NCBI RefSeq assembly: GCF_033807575.1
Contig: NC_084723.1
Span: 1,865,247-1,929,246, forward strand
DNA from: Cydia pomonella
Lineage: Eukaryota; Arthropoda; Insecta; Lepidoptera; Tortricidae
Reading direction: 5' to 3'
Length of the DNA: 64,000 bases
Notes under the pieces: generated by a model
Seen by the model: only the letters and a program-made list of their open reading frames with translations
What the model was told of the DNA's origin: nothing
Databases searched by the model: none
Shown: positions 63,943 through 64,000 of the stretch, piece after piece
Layout: each line of letters begins with the position of its first letter
How positions within the stretch are numbered: position 1 is the first letter of the stretch
Position numbers and translations under genes: made by a program

Positions 63943-64000
63943 CTTTTCATAGTTTGTACCTTTTTTGGAGTGTGAAATAAAGCATTTTATTATTATCTCC

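Larger units (their letters stand above)
63240..64000 (+). repeat. LINE 3' tail, interrupted by a hAT element
   Basis: CAATAAGTCCACCTGTTGTA before the insertion and GTGTGAAATAAAGCATTTTA after it read as one LINE ending when 63348-63950 is removed. Confidence 0.55.

Noticed and set aside
1..64000. A prokaryotic-style operon or defence system
   Set aside because: No Shine-Dalgarno-spaced gene clusters or bacterial protein families; all content is eukaryotic transposable elements and their debris.

Overview
The window looks like repeat-dense intergenic (or large intronic) DNA from an insect, most likely a moth or butterfly. The basis is recognition of repeat types, not a database search: tRNA-derived SINEs, non-LTR retrotransposon 3' ends of the kinds common in Lepidoptera, a repeat family that starts AGGGTTCCGTAGCC, many palindromic MITEs, BEL/Pao and Gypsy LTR retrotransposons, and an AT-rich background. 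I see no bacterial genes, no CRISPR array, no rRNA and no free-standing tRNA gene. Every long open frame belongs to a transposable element. The only candidate host coding sequence is one possible 3'-terminal exon at 42742-43062 (minus).

Layout. 366-835: non-autonomous hAT element with a perfect 8-bp target duplication. 927-7168: a SINE split by a complete BEL/Pao element (1027-6789, minus; 247-bp LTRs, 5-bp target duplication, pol damaged by a frame break and apparent deletion) and by a small LINE fragment. 7295-12476: complete Gypsy element (Gypsy-1; 250-bp LTRs, TTAT duplication, one intact gag-pol frame). 12500-20340: nested DNA-transposon derivatives (125-bp TA MITE, AGGGTTCC elements, foldbacks) and LINE scraps. 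20700-29340: SINE families A and B, LINE tails and MITEs. 30097-35341: complete second Gypsy element (Gypsy-2; 344-bp LTRs, intact 1379-codon gag-pol frame that starts inside the LTR). 35357-36667: AGGGTTCC element with an internally amplified module. 37373-39800: MITEs, a SINE and LINE C-terminal fragments. 40345-41717: 197-bp tandem array. 42742-43062: possible host exon. 45566-47155: LINE and MITEs. 48001-54637: an older ~530-bp tandem duplication, then an almost perfect 2,984-bp tandem duplication whose three boundaries all lie in SINE-A copies. 56488-64000: AGGGTTCC element, MITEs, LINE C-terminal fragments, and a hAT derivative (63348-63942) inserted in a LINE tail.

The three LTR elements encode the usual retrotransposition set: Gag with zinc knuckles, aspartic protease, reverse transcriptase, RNase H and DDE integrase. 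On reading, each LTR pair is identical, so all three insertions look recent. The two Gypsy elements share a candidate primer-binding site (TCAGAAGTGG / TCAGATGTGG) directly after the 5' LTR. Both also have GGCCG instead of a purine tract before the 3' LTR. The SINEs carry tRNA-like A and B boxes and would depend on LINE enzymes. The MITEs and hAT derivatives would depend on transposases encoded elsewhere.
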